Positions 49,586-59,235 of a stretch of 64,000 nucleotides of DNA are shown here, in pieces. The position numbers were made by a program, and so were the translations under genes. The notes beneath the pieces were generated by a model, which made no database searches, was not told the DNA's origin, and was given only the letters and a program-made list of their open reading frames with translations. The stretch covers positions 248,001-312,000 of the forward strand of contig NZ_CP110389.1 in NCBI RefSeq assembly GCF_026015985.1, given 5' to 3'. Origin of the DNA: Rhodopseudomonas sp. P2A-2r. GTDB lineage: Bacteria; Pseudomonadota; Alphaproteobacteria; Rhizobiales; Xanthobacteraceae. Positions within the stretch are counted from its first letter, which is position 1, and each line of letters opens with the position of its first letter.

Positions 49586-50851
49586 ATGCGGGAAATGAAA
49601 CTCCAAGACCTCAAGGCCAAGACGCCAGCCGAGCTTGTCTCGTTTGCGGAAGAGCTTGGGGTCGAGAATGCCAGCACCATGCGCAAGCAGGAGCTGATGT
49701 TCGCCAGCCTCAAGCAGCTGGCGATCAAGGAAACCGACATCATCGGTGAAGGCGTCGTCGAGGTTCTCTCCGACGGCTTCGGATTCCTGCGCTCACCCGA
49801 TGCCAATTACCTGCCGGGACCGGACGACATCTACGTCTCGCCGTCGCAGATACGCCGCTTCGGTCTGCGCACCGGCGACACCATCGAAGGCCATATCCGC
49901 AGCCCGAAGGAAGGCGAACGCTATTTCGCGCTGCTGAAGGTCAACACGCTGAACTTCGAGGACCCCGAGAAGTCCAAGCACAAGGTCAACTTCGATAACC
50001 TGACGCCGCTGTTCCCCGATCAGCGCTTCCGTCTTGAATTGGAAGATTCCACCCGCCGAGATCTGTCTGCCCGTGTCATCGATATCGTGGCCCCGATCGG
50101 CAAGGGCCAGCGCGCACTGATCGTCGCGCCGCCGCGCACCGGCAAGACCGTGCTGATGCAGAACATCGCGCACTCCATCACGGCCAATCACCCGGAATGC
50201 TACCTCATCGTTCTTCTGATCGATGAAAGGCCCGAGGAAGTCACCGACATGCAGCGTTCGGTGAAGGGCGAAGTCGTCTCTTCGACCTTCGACGAACCCG
50301 CGGTGCGTCACGTCCAGGTCGCCGAGATGGTGATCGAGAAGGCCAAGCGTCTGGTCGAGCATGGCCGCGACGTGGTCATCCTGCTGGATTCGATCACTCG
50401 CCTCGGCCGCGCCTACAACACCGTGGTGCCGTCGTCCGGCAAGGTGCTGACCGGCGGCGTCGACGCCAACGCGCTGCAGCGTCCGAAGCGTTTCTTCGGT
50501 GCCGCGCGAAACATCGAAGAGGGCGGCTCGCTCACCATCATCGCCACCGCGCTGGTCGATACCGGCTCGCGCATGGACGAAGTGATCTTCGAAGAGTTCA
50601 AGGGCACCGGCAACTCGGAGCTGATCCTCGACCGCAAGGTGTCCGACAAGCGCACCTTCCCGGCCATTGACATCTCGCGCTCCGGCACCCGCAAGGAAGA
50701 GCTCATCACCGATCCGCAGCTGCTCAAGAAGATGTACGTGCTGCGCCGCATCCTCAATCCGATGGGCACCATGGACGCCATCGACTTCCTGCTCGACAAG
50801 CTCCGTAACACCAAGAACAACGCGGAATTCTTCGAGTCGATGAACACCTGA
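49586..50851 (+). CDS. rho: Transcription termination factor Rho
   Basis: Hexameric RNA helicase of 421 residues. N-terminal [28 protein letters not shown]-binding domain [35 protein letters not shown], Walker [16 protein letters not shown] (about 181) and Walker [17 protein letters not shown] (about 265). A 272-bp leader with TATATATTG-like AT stretch near 49368 probably holds the promoter and control region. Confidence 0.98.
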   Translation: MREMKLQDLKAKTPAELVSFAEELGVENASTMRKQELMFASLKQLAIKETDIIGEGVVEVLSDGFGFLRSPDANYLPGPDDIYVSPSQIRRFGLRTGDTIEGHIRSPKEGERYFALLKVNTLNFEDPEKSKHKVNFDNLTPLFPDQRFRLELEDSTRRDLSARVIDIVAPIGKGQRALIVAPPRTGKTVLMQNIAHSITANHPECYLIVLLIDERPEEVTDMQRSVKGEVVSSTFDEPAVRHVQVAEMVIEKAKRLVEHGRDVVILLDSITRLGRAYNTVVPSSGKVLTGGVDANALQRPKRFFGAARNIEEGGSLTIIATALVDTGSRMDEVIFEEFKGTGNSELILDRKVSDKRTFPAIDISRSGTRKEELITDPQLLKKMYVLRRILNPMGTMDAIDFLLDKLRNTKNNAEFFESMNT

Positions 50852-50872
50852 GTTTTCAGGTTTGGAATTGCG

Positions 50873-50908
50873 AAAGGCGTCGCTGTGAACCAGCGGCGCC
50901 TTTTTCTT
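50873..50908 (+). terminator. Rho-independent terminator after rho
   Basis: AAAGGCGTCGCTG and CAGCGGCGCC form a stem with a TGAAC loop (one mismatch), followed by a run of Ts. Twenty bases after the rho stop. Confidence 0.85.
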
Positions 50909-50924
50909 TGGGCGCATTCCCGAT

Positions 50925-51046
50925 TGTCATCGCGCGCGAAAGCGGGCGATCCAGTCAACACATACGTCGGTGTTTATCGCCAGTGCCGGCGTATACTGGG
51001 TCGCCCGGTCCAAGCGCGCTATTGCGCGCAGGCCGGGCGACGACAG
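50925..51046. repeat. Intergenic palindromic repeat, family A (copy 5, inverted)
   Basis: TGTCATCGCGCGCGAAAGCG and GGGCGATCCAGTCAACA at the left; ATACTGGGTCGCCCGG, GCGCGCTATTGCGCGC and GGCCGGGCGACGACAG at the right, that is, the same modules as the other copies in the reverse order. Confidence 0.7.
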
Positions 51047-51106
51047 CCGGTGCTGATCCCAGACAAATCACATGACGCCTCATGACGGGCATGGACAAAT
51101 AGTCAA

Positions 51107-52465
51107 ATGCATCCACGCGACCAGACCATCTTTGCTTTGTCATCGGGACGGCCGCCGACCGCCATCGCCGTTGTTCGGGTGTCCGGCCCTGAGGCCGGCC
51201 GCGTTCTGTCCGTGCTGGCCAAGAAGATTCTGCTGCCGCGGGTGGCAACCCGGGCGCTGCTGCGCGATGCCGCGGGCGACGCCATCGACGATGCCGTGAC
51301 CCTGTGGTTTCCCGGCCCGGCCAGCGCCACCGGGGAGGACGTGGCCGAATTCCATATCCATGGCGGTCGCGCGGTGCTGGCGGCGCTGGTGGCGGCGCTG
51401 TCGAAGTTTCCGCATGTGCGGCCGGCCGAGGCGGGCGAGTTTACCCGACGCGCATTCGAGAACGGCAAGCTCGATCTGACGGAAGCGGAGGGGCTCGACG
51501 ATCTCATCCACGCCGACACCGATAGGCAGCGGCGCCAGGCGTTGCGCCAGCTCAAGGGCCTGCTGGGCGACCGCGCGCGCGACTGGCGGCGGGAGATCAT
51601 CGAGGCGGCGGCGCTGATCGAGGCCGGCATCGATTTTTCCGACGAGGGCGATGTGCCGGGCGAGCTGATCGAGCCGGCGCTGGAACGCATCCGCGTGCTG
51701 CTGCTGGACATCGAGTCCGTGCTGGCGGTGGAGGGCCGTGGCGAACGGCTGCGCGACGGCCTGGTCGTGGCGATCACCGGGCCGCCCAATGTGGGCAAGT
51801 CGACGCTGATGAATCAGCTGGCGCGGCGGGACGTGGCAATCGTCTCGCCGCACGCCGGCACCACCCGCGACGTGATCGAGGTGCATCTCGATCTCGGCGG
51901 CTACCCGGTGACCGTGATCGACACCGCAGGCATCCGCGAGGCGATCGATGCGGTGGAGCAGGAGGGTGTGCGCCGGGCCCGGATGCGGGCCGCCGATGCC
52001 GACCTTCGGCTTTGGCTGGTTGACGCCAAGGCCGAGGTGGACGGCGCCGACGGGGAAGCCGGGCTGCGCGACTGGATGGAAGAGGGGCAGGACGGGTTCT
52101 GGGTGGTGCGGAACAAGGTCGATGAGATCGGCGTGTCGGCGCCTGCGGTGTCGCCGTCGGGCTGGCCTTGCTTCGCCATCTCGGCGGCGAATGGCGCTGG
52201 GGTACCGGAACTGATGGAGGCGTTGGCGCAGTTCGCGTCGCTGCATTTTGCCGAGGAGTCGTCGCTGATCACCCGGTCCAGGCATCGCGAATTGCTGCGG
52301 CAGACCGCGGATGCGCTGGGTCGCGCCGTCGATCTGCCGGAGCAGGCGGAGCTGATGGCGGAGGATCTGCGTGTGGCCGCGCACCGGCTGGGGCAGTTGC
52401 TCGGTCGGGTCGATGTCGAAGACATCCTAGACGTGATCTTTCGCGAGTTCTGTATAGGAAAGTAG
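51107..52465 (+). CDS. mnmE: tRNA modification GTPase MnmE
   Basis: Also called TrmE; with MnmG it modifies U34 of tRNAs. 452 residues: N-terminal tetrahydrofolate-binding domain ([22 protein letters not shown]), G domain near 222 ([27 protein letters not shown]), and the C-terminal CIGK motif with the catalytic Cys. mnmG follows after 240 bp containing two parS sites. Confidence 0.97.
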   Translation: MHPRDQTIFALSSGRPPTAIAVVRVSGPEAGRVLSVLAKKILLPRVATRALLRDAAGDAIDDAVTLWFPGPASATGEDVAEFHIHGGRAVLAALVAALSKFPHVRPAEAGEFTRRAFENGKLDLTEAEGLDDLIHADTDRQRRQALRQLKGLLGDRARDWRREIIEAAALIEAGIDFSDEGDVPGELIEPALERIRVLLLDIESVLAVEGRGERLRDGLVVAITGPPNVGKSTLMNQLARRDVAIVSPHAGTTRDVIEVHLDLGGYPVTVIDTAGIREAIDAVEQEGVRRARMRAADADLRLWLVDAKAEVDGADGEAGLRDWMEEGQDGFWVVRNKVDEIGVSAPAVSPSGWPCFAISAANGAGVPELMEALAQFASLHFAEESSLITRSRHRELLRQTADALGRAVDLPEQAELMAEDLRVAAHRLGQLLGRVDVEDILDVIFREFCIGK

Positions 52466-52519
52466 AGAAGGAATATTTTGTATTTTTTTCTTATAGATTT
52501 GAATTTTAATTCACTTAAT

Positions 52520-52535
52520 TGTTTCACGTGAAACG
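52520..52535. promoter_or_regulatory. parS site 1
   Basis: TGTTTCACGTGAAACG matches the ParB target TGTTTCACGTGAAACA at 15 of 16 bases. In the AT-rich spacer after mnmE. Confidence 0.93.
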
Positions 52536-52637
52536 AGTGGCTGGCTCAAGTTCCGTCCGTCCGTGCCTGAGCGCACGATCTCATCCCGGAGATATCTGCC
52601 TCTGACGAGACACGGATGGGATGCCCCCTCGGCCGTC

Positions 52638-52653
52638 TGTTTCACGTGAAACA
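52638..52653. promoter_or_regulatory. parS site 2
   Basis: TGTTTCACGTGAAACA, a perfect 16-base match to the parS consensus, 53 bp upstream of the mnmG start. Confidence 0.95.
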
Positions 52654-52705
52654 CCGCCTCGATTTCCACTTTCCGCATTTCCTGTCCCGCGCTAGAACGC
52701 GCGCC

Positions 52706-54575
52706 ATGCACAGCTCATTCGACGTCATTGTCATCGGGGAGGCCACGCCGGCTGCGAAGCCGCAGCTGCGTCGGCGCGCATGGGCGCACGCACAGCCCTG
52801 GTGACGCATCGCTTTGCCACCATCGGTGCGATGTCATGCAACCCGGCCATTGGCGGACTCGGCAAGGGCCATCTGGTCCGCGAGGTCGACGCGCTGGACG
52901 GGCTGATGGGCCGCGTCGCCGACCAGGCTGGCATCCAGTTTCGCATGCTCAATCGGCGCAAGGGTCCGGCGGTGCGCGGCCCGCGCGCCCAGATCGACCG
53001 CAAGCTCTATGCGGCCGCGATGCAGGCCGCGATCGTCGCCACTGACAATCTCAGCGTCATCGAAGGCGAAGCCGACGACCTGATCGTCGCCGATGGCCGC
53101 GTCACCGGCATCCGCCTGGCCGATGGCCGCGAGCTTGCCGCCGGCGCCGTGGTCATCACCACCGGCACCTTTTTGCGCGGCCTGATCCATCTCGGTGAAC
53201 GCAACTGGCCCGCCGGCCGGGTCGACGAAGCCCCGGCGCTCGGCCTGTCCGTGTCCTTCGAGCGCGCCGGCTTCACGCTTGGCCGTCTCAAGACGGGCAC
53301 CCCGCCGCGGCTCGATGGCGCCACCATCGACTGGTCGGCGGTGGAGATGCAGCCCGGCGACGATCCCCCGAGCCGTTCTCGGTGCTGACCGATCGCATCA
53401 CCATCCCGCAGATCCAGTGCGGCATTACCCGCACCATGCCGGCGACCCACGACGTGATCCGCGCCAACGTCCACCGCTCGCCGATGTATTCCGGCCAGAT
53501 CAAGAGCAGCGGCCCGCGCTATTGCCCGTCCATTGAGGACAAGATCGTCCGCTTCGGCGATCGCGACGGCCACCAGATCTTTCTGGAACCTGAAGGGCTC
53601 GACGACACTACCGTCTATCCCAACGGCATTTCTACTTCGCTGCCGGAAGAGGTGCAGCTGGCGATTCTGGCCACCATCCCCGGGCTGGAAAAGGTCCGGA
53701 TGGTCAGGCCGGGCTATGCCATCGAGTACGACCATGTCGATCCGCGGGAGCTGGATCCGACACTGGAGACCAAGCGGCTCCGTGGCCTGTTCCTGGCCGG
53801 GCAGATCAACGGCACCACCGGCTATGAAGAGGCCGCTGCCCAAGGTCTGGTGGCAGGCCTCAACGCGGCGCTGTCGGCCAGCAGCGGCGAGATGGTCGTG
53901 TTCGACCGCGCCGATGGCTATCTCGGGGTGATGATCGACGATCTAGTGACGCGGGGGATCACCGAGCCCTATCGCATGTTCACCTCGCGGGCCGAATACC
54001 GCCTGACTCTGCGCGCCGACAATGCCGACCAGCGCCTGACCGACACCGGCATCGCGCTCGGTTGCGTCGGTTCCGCGCGGGCGATCCGCCACTCCGCCAA
54101 GATGGAGGCGCTAAATGGGGCGAAGGCGCTGGCGCAAGCGCTGACAATCACCCCCAATGAGGCGAGCAAGCATGGCCTGTCACTGAAGCACGATGGGGTG
54201 CGCCGCTCGGCCTTTGAACTACTGGCCTATCCCGACGTCGGCTGGGATGAGGTGCGCGCGATCTGGCCGGAATTATCGGCCATTGACCCAGCCATCGCGA
54301 CCCATCTGGAGATCGACGCCAAATACGACGTCTATCTGAAGCGGCAGACCGCCGATGTGGATGCTTTTCGCCGTGACGAGGGCCTGATCCTCACCGATAT
54401 CGACTACGACGCGGTGCCGGGACTCTCCAACGAAGCCCGCAACAAGCTCGGCAAGGCCCGGCCGCGCACGGTGGGGCAGGCGGGTCGCATCGACGGCATG
54501 ACGCCGGCGGCGCTGGGCATTCTGGCGGCGTATCTGCGGCGGGAGTCGCGGAAAGCGAAGACTGGATTGGCCTGA
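52706..54575 (+). CDS. mnmG: tRNA uridine-5-carboxymethylaminomethyl modification enzyme MnmG (two frameshifts)
   Basis: Also called GidA; FAD partner of Mnm[12 protein letters not shown] then frame loss at the G4 run 52736-52739 (G5 would restore [20 protein letters not shown]). The middle [24 protein letters not shown] is intact. A second loss is at C5 53365-53369 (C6 would restore [15 protein letters not shown]). After it: [36 protein letters not shown] and a normal C-terminus. Both breaks fit one-base undercalls. About 623 residues if repaired. Confidence 0.9.
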
Positions 54576-54578
54576 CTC

Positions 54579-54594
54579 TGTTTCACGTGAAACA
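54579..54594. promoter_or_regulatory. parS site 3
   Basis: TGTTTCACGTGAAACA, perfect, within an 18-base palindrome CTGTTTCACGTGAAACAG. Right after the mnmG stop. Confidence 0.95.
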
Positions 54595-54599
54595 GATTG

Positions 54600-54941
54600 T
54601 CAGGATCGTGGGCGAGAAGCCCTCATGCGGGGCGCCGGGAGGGCGTGACGCCAGGCCATCTCCAACGCATCTGCCAAGTCGGCTTCGTTGAGTTCAGCCA
54701 GGATCCCGACCGTCCATCCCTGCAAGCCCCAGGCATTCGCGACCGGAGCGAATGCCCTGGATAGGATGGCGCATTTGAGCGCCTGTTCGTCCGGCGAGAA
54801 CTTGAAATTGGCGCTCAGCCCGTCCGCGGCGAGGGTCGCGAAGGTGCGCTTCACCTTGAAAGCGGTCCGATCGAAGTGCGGGGCGGCGCTGACGCCGTCA
54901 AGGGCGAGAGCCAGCCGTCGTAATGTTGTGCCGTCACTCAT
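54600..54941 (-). CDS. MmcQ/YjbR family protein
   Basis: 113 residues from 54941 (MSDGTTLRRLALALDGVSAAPHFDRTAFKV). LALDGVSAAPHFDRTAFKVK and FKFSPDEQALKC are family features; the fold resembles CyaY and has been linked to DNA binding. Lies against the direction of mnmG and rsmG, so probably a late insertion in the cluster. The start overlaps the end of the DUF4269 remnant. Confidence 0.8.
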   Translation of the reverse strand: MSDGTTLRRLALALDGVSAAPHFDRTAFKVKRTFATLAADGLSANFKFSPDEQALKCAILSRAFAPVANAWGLQGWTVGILAELNEADLADALEMAWRHALPAPRMRASRPRS

Positions 54942-55250
54942 GATGCCTCGCGTCCGGGCTCTGCTGTCGACCGCTGGGGAAGCCACGCTTCACGAGGAGG
55001 TCGATCAACTGGTCGTCGGGATAGTGAAACAGTGCGCTGACGAGACAGTAGGGGTCGCTCGAGAGGCCCAAAGCCATCGCGAAAGCGGGTTCGGTATAAC
55101 GTCGACGATCGCGTGCGGGTCCTTCGCATGACAGACGATGTCGATGTCGCTATCGGGGCGGTCGATGCCAAGCGGCAACGTGCCGACCACGTGCGGATCG
55201 AACAGCGCAAGGATCCGCATGATGTCGAGGCGCTGGACGGCTGCCTAATA
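54934..55250 (-). pseudogene. DUF4269 nucleotidyltransferase-like gene, internally deleted
   Basis: One frame reads AAVQRLDIMRILALFDPHVV then GTLPLGIDRPDSDIDIVCHA, the N-terminal DUF4269 motif with G-(I/L)-D...DSDIDIV. After VDV the frame changes to YTEPAFAMALGLSSDPYCLV, the C-terminal motif, with roughly 100 central residues missing. A stop also lies in the expected N-terminal frame. A true decayed gene, unlike the single-base cases. Confidence 0.7.
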
Positions 55251-55360
55251 GGGGACGCGAACAGACATCGGTCTTTGCTGGCGGTTGAATGGTGCAAACT
55301 GATGGCGAAGATGGCGGGGGAGGGCTATGACAGGGCCTCACCAGCAGTCAGACAACTTCG

Positions 55361-56074
55361 ATGGCCCAACGCTCCCAACCCACCCCCGCCAATGCTCCGT
55401 CGCCGATCTCGCGCAGCGACCGCGCGGCGGCACTCAAGCTCACCCCTGTTTCACGTGAAACGGAGGCGCGTCTCGACGCCTATGTCGATCTCCTCGTGCA
55501 GTGGCAGGCCAAGACCAATCTGATCGCGCCATCGACGCTGCCGACGCTGTGGACCCGGCATATCTCCGACTCGCTGCAGCTACTGAAGCTGGCGCCCGGG
55601 GCGAAGGTCTGGCTCGACTTCGGCAGCGGCGGCGGCTTTCCCGGCGTGGTGCTGGCCTGTGCCATGGGCGACGTCGCAGGCGGACATGTCCACCTCGTCG
55701 AGCGCAATGCCAAGAAGGCGGCGTTCCTGCGCGAAGCACTACGTGTGACGCAAGCCCCCGGCACGATTCATCTCGCCGACATTGGGGATAACGTGGATAG
55801 GTTCCCACAGGCTGTCGATTGCATCACTGCCCGTGCCGTCGCTCCGCTACACCAGCTTATCGGTTATGCGGAACCCCTGATGAAACCGGGTACAAAGGCC
55901 TTATTTCTCAAGGGTCAAGATGTAGATACAGAATTGACCGAAGCTACTAAATATTGGAATATAAGCCCACGCCTGCACCCCAGCCTCACCGGCGGACATG
56001 GCTGGATTGTCGAGCTCGACAGCATCGAGCGGCAGGCCCAGTCCGCCCCGGCACAACATGGCACACGCGCATGA
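55361..56074 (+). CDS. rsmG: 16S rRNA (guanine-527-N7)-methyltransferase RsmG
   Basis: Also called GidB. 237 residues: TRHISDSLQLLKLAPGAKVWLDFGSGGGFPGVVLA (SAM loop about 84-97), LVERNAKKAAFLREALRV, ITARAVAPLHQLIGYAEPL. parS site 4 lies inside codons for LTPVSRETEAR. The stop overlaps the parA start. Confidence 0.95.
   Translation: MAQRSQPTPANAPSPISRSDRAAALKLTPVSRETEARLDAYVDLLVQWQAKTNLIAPSTLPTLWTRHISDSLQLLKLAPGAKVWLDFGSGGGFPGVVLACAMGDVAGGHVHLVERNAKKAAFLREALRVTQAPGTIHLADIGDNVDRFPQAVDCITARAVAPLHQLIGYAEPLMKPGTKALFLKGQDVDTELTEATKYWNISPRLHPSLTGGHGWIVELDSIERQAQSAPAQHGTRA
55447..55462. promoter_or_regulatory. parS site 4 (inside rsmG)
   Basis: TGTTTCACGTGAAACG, 15 of 16 to consensus. It is read in frame as part of PVSRETE, so the coding sequence of rsmG carries a ParB-binding site. 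Confidence 0.92.
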
Positions 56075-56925
56075 CCGTCATTGATGAACATTATCAGGAT
56101 GTTAGCGAGAAGGCCGCGCTCGGCCATCCGCGCATCATCGCGCTTGCCAACCAGAAGGGCGGCGTCGGCAAGACAACCACAGCGATCAATCTCGGCACGG
56201 CACTCGCTGCCATCGGCGAGCGCGTACTGATCGTCGATCTCGATCCGCAGGGCAACGCCTCGACCGGCCTCGGCATCGATCGCCGCAACCGCAATTGCTC
56301 CACCTATGACGTCCTGATCGGCGAAGCGCCGCTGCGCGACGCCATTGTCGTCACCGCGGTGCCGCGTCTGCACATTGCGGCGTCCACCATGGATCTGTCC
56401 GGCCTTGAGCTCGAACTAGGCTCGACCAAGGACCGCGCCTTCCGCTTGCGCGATGCCATCGCCTTGCTCAACACCAACGTCTCGCCGGACTCCGACTACA
56501 CCTATGTGCTGATCGACTGCCCGCCGTCGCTGAATCTTCTGACCGTGAATGCGATGGCCGCCTCGGATGCCATTCTGGTGCCGCTGCAGTGCGAGTTCTT
56601 CGCGCTCGAAGGTCTGTCGCAATTGCTGCAGACGGTGGAGCAGGTGCGCTCCACGCTGAATCCCAACCTGTCGATCCACGGCATCGTGCTCACCATGTTC
56701 GACTCGCGCAACAACCTGTCCAACCAGGTCGTCGCCGACGTGCGCCAGTTCATGGGCAAGAAGGTCTACGACACCATGATCCCGCGCAACGTGCGCATCT
56801 CGGAAGCGCCGTCCTACGGCAAGCCGGTGCTGGTCTACGATCTGAAGTGCGCCGGCTCCGAAGCCTATCTCAAGCTCGCCACCGAAGTGATCCAGCGCGA
56901 GCGCGAGCTGCGCACCGCGCATTGA
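56071..56925 (+). CDS. parA: Chromosome-partitioning ATPase ParA
   Basis: 284 residues from 56071 (MTVIDEHYQDVSE); the ATGA overlap with rsmG supports this start. Deviant Walker A ALANQKGGVGKTTTAINLG (residues 27-36), LIVDLDPQGNASTGLG, LIDCPPSLNLLTVNAM. Moves ParB-parS complexes of the replicated origin. Confidence 0.97.
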   Translation: MTVIDEHYQDVSEKAALGHPRIIALANQKGGVGKTTTAINLGTALAAIGERVLIVDLDPQGNASTGLGIDRRNRNCSTYDVLIGEAPLRDAIVVTAVPRLHIAASTMDLSGLELELGSTKDRAFRLRDAIALLNTNVSPDSDYTYVLIDCPPSLNLLTVNAMAASDAILVPLQCEFFALEGLSQLLQTVEQVRSTLNPNLSIHGIVLTMFDSRNNLSNQVVADVRQFMGKKVYDTMIPRNVRISEAPSYGKPVLVYDLKCAGSEAYLKLATEVIQRERELRTAH

Positions 56926-56935
56926 GCCACTTTCG

Positions 56936-57017
56936 TAGATTGGGTAGAGCGTAGCGAAACCCAACAGCTGCATCGTGGGTATCGATGGGTTTCGCTGCGC
57001 TCTACCCATCCTACGAC
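56936..57017. repeat. Palindromic repeat between parA and parB
   Basis: GTAGATTGGGTAGAGCGTAG and GCGCTCTACCCATCCTAC form outer arms; CGAAACCCA and TGGGTTTCG form inner arms. Non-coding. Confidence 0.7.
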
Positions 57018-57075
57018 GACACCAAGTTCAAGCGTCTAACGCGGAGTATCGCGAGTGAGTCCCAGGGAGATGACG

Positions 57076-57963
57076 ATGGCCGATGAAGCGCGTTCGCGAC
57101 TGGGCCGGGGCCTTGCAAGTCTGATCGGCGATGTGGGCGGCGAGGCCGCGCACATGGAGCGGCCGCGCGCGCAGCGCAAGGTGCCGATCGAATTCCTCAA
57201 GGCCAATCCGCGCAATCCGCGGCGGCATTTTTCCGATGCCGAACTCGGCGAACTATCCGACTCAATCAAGCAGCACGGCGTGATCCAGCCGATCGTGGTG
57301 CGCGCGGTGAAGGGCACCAACGACCGCTTCGAGATCATCGCCGGCGAGCGCCGCTGGCGCGCGTCGCAGATCGCCGGCCTGCATGAAGTGCCGATTGTGC
57401 CGATCGACGTGACCGATTCCGAGGCGATGGAAATCGCCATCATCGAAAACGTGCAGCGCGAAAACCTCAACGCGATGGAAGAGGCGCAGGGCTATCACGC
57501 GCTCGCCGCCGAGTTCAAACGCAGCCAGGAGGACATCGCCAAGATCGTCGGCAAGAGCCGCAGCCATGTCGCCAACATGATGCGGCTGACCAAGCTGCCC
57601 GATGACGTGCAGGCGCTGATCGCGACGGGGCAACTGTCCAACGGTCACGCGCGCGCGCTGATCAGCCTGCCGGATCCGTCGGCGGCGGCCAAGCGTATCG
57701 TCGCCGAAGGCCTGAACGTGCGGCAGACCGAAGCACTGGCCCATGAAGAGGGCGTGCCCGAGCGCAAGCCGCAGAAGCCGCGTGGCGGTGCTGCCAAGGT
57801 CGCCAAGGACGCCGATATGGTCGCATTGGAAAAACGTCTCAGCGACGCGGTCGGTTTGAAAGTCTCCGTCGACCACCGTGATCCCGGTGGCGTGGTGCAG
57901 ATCAAGTACCGCGACCTCGACCAGCTCGATGAGATCATCAAGAAGCTGGAAACGGATTTGTAG
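57076..57963 (+). CDS. parB: Chromosome-partitioning protein ParB
   Basis: 295 residues from 57076 (MADEARSRLGRGLASLIGDVG); upstream in-frame starts at 57055 and 57070 are possible. CTP-binding box NPRRHFSDAELGELSDSIKQHG and GERRWRASQIAGLHEVP, helix-turn-helix QEDIAKIVGKSRSHVANMMRL, and a C-terminal dimer domain. Recognises the four parS sites upstream. Confidence 0.97.
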   Translation: MADEARSRLGRGLASLIGDVGGEAAHMERPRAQRKVPIEFLKANPRNPRRHFSDAELGELSDSIKQHGVIQPIVVRAVKGTNDRFEIIAGERRWRASQIAGLHEVPIVPIDVTDSEAMEIAIIENVQRENLNAMEEAQGYHALAAEFKRSQEDIAKIVGKSRSHVANMMRLTKLPDDVQALIATGQLSNGHARALISLPDPSAAAKRIVAEGLNVRQTEALAHEEGVPERKPQKPRGGAAKVAKDADMVALEKRLSDAVGLKVSVDHRDPGGVVQIKYRDLDQLDEIIKKLETDL

Positions 57964-57974
57964 CTCGGCACACC

Positions 57975-58106
57975 ACACTCAGCCGTCATCCTGAGGAGCG
58001 CGCTCTTGCGCGCCTCGAAGGATGGGCTGCAAGCGCCGGCGCTCGTGACCGCATCCTTCGAGGCTCGCCCTGCGGGCGAGCGCCTCAGGATGACGGTGGT
58101 GGAGTA
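57975..58106. repeat. Large palindromic repeat between parB and holA
   Basis: Outer arms GCCGTCATCCTGAGGAGCGC and CGCCTCAGGATGACGG; inner GCCTCGAAGGATG and CATCCTTCGAGGC. Between convergent genes. Confidence 0.75.
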
Positions 58107-58107
58107 T

Positions 58108-59139
58108 CTACGAACCCCTTCGCCTCGCATTAACTGCAATCGACATCAGCGCGCGCTGGGCGATCACGGCGCCTAGCGTGTTCTGCTTGCGGACGTCGAG
58201 GGCGGCCACGGCGAGCTGCTCGATGATCGCCACCAGCCGCTGCGGCGTGAAGTTGCGCAAGGCGGCCTCGACCACACCCTTCCTTGAAAAGTGCAATCGT
58301 GGAAAGCCGCTCTCCACCACCTGCGAGGGCGAGGCGCCGTCCTGCACCGCGAGGCTGGCCTTGTGCAGCAGCGCCGCCTGGCGCTGCGCGGCCATCATGA
58401 TCATGCCGGGATAGGTGCCTGCGATCATCGCCTTGGTGAATTCGGTCTCGACCACCGTGGCGTTGCCGGCGAAGGCGCCGTCGACGATCGGATCTATCTT
58501 GAGCTCGGAGGCGTCGGCAACTACCGCCATCACGTCGTCGAGGGTGACTTCGTTCTGGCCGTGGGCATACAGCACCAGCTTGCGTAACTCGTTGCGCGAG
58601 GCCTGGCGGTCGCCGCCAAGCAGCGCCATCAGCGACGCGCGTGCGTCCGCCGCGATGCGCAGGTTCGACAGCCGCAACTCGTCATCGATCAGCTTGGCGA
58701 GATCGCGTTCGGTGTCGGGATAGCAGGCGATGGCCACCGCGCTCTTCGAGCGCTCGCAGGCCTTGCGCAGCGGTGACTCCGGGCGCAACTCGCCGGCTTC
58801 GATAACGATGCGGCAATCGTTCAGCGCGGTGTCCGCGAGTGTATCGATCGCGCCGGCGAAACTCTTGGAGCCGGCGCGAATCCGGATGGCGCGGCGGCCG
58901 CCGAACAGCGGCACCGTCATGGCTTCCTCGACCAGGCGCGACGGCTCGGCGGCGAGCGCATCGCCGTCCATCCGCACCAGGGCAAAGGGATCCTTGGGAT
59001 CGTCAACCGCGGAAGCGATCAGCGCATCGGCGCGCTCACGCACCAGGCCGGCATCGGCGCCATAGAGCAGGATGACCGGGCGCCCGGCATCAGGCCGGGC
59101 CAGAAAAGCGTCGATGTCTCGTCCACGCAGCGCGACCAT
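58108..59139 (-). CDS. holA: DNA polymerase III delta subunit HolA
   Basis: Clamp-loader subunit of 343 residues: MVALRGRDIDAFLARPDAG, VILLYGADAGLVRERADAL, LVEEAMTVPLFGGRRAIRI, LLGGDRQASRNELRKLVLYAHGQNEVTLDDVMAVV. Forms a run with lptE and leuS upstream. Confidence 0.94.
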   Translation of the reverse strand: MVALRGRDIDAFLARPDAGRPVILLYGADAGLVRERADALIASAVDDPKDPFALVRMDGDALAAEPSRLVEEAMTVPLFGGRRAIRIRAGSKSFAGAIDTLADTALNDCRIVIEAGELRPESPLRKACERSKSAVAIACYPDTERDLAKLIDDELRLSNLRIAADARASLMALLGGDRQASRNELRKLVLYAHGQNEVTLDDVMAVVADASELKIDPIVDGAFAGNATVVETEFTKAMIAGTYPGMIMMAAQRQAALLHKASLAVQDGASPSQVVESGFPRLHFSRKGVVEAALRNFTPQRLVAIIEQLAVAALDVRKQNTLGAVIAQRALMSIAVNARRRGS

Positions 59140-59159
59140 CAGCAGTATCCGTCGGACAG

Positions 59160-59228
59160 GTTGAGCATCTTTACGAAACCCACCGCGGGCATTGCGTCTG
59201 ACGGGTTTCGCAACAGCTCAACCCATCA
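59160..59228. repeat. Short palindrome between lptE and holA
   Basis: GTTGAGC...GCTCAAC outer arms and CGAAACCCAC/GTCTGACGGGTTTCG inner arms. Non-coding spacer. Confidence 0.5.
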
Positions 59229-59235
59229 CACGAGG

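Noticed and set aside
52736..53369. Phase variation in mnmG
   Set aside because: Runs of 4-6 G/C are too short for typical slippage, and the same pattern hits many unrelated conserved genes, so base-calling error is simpler.
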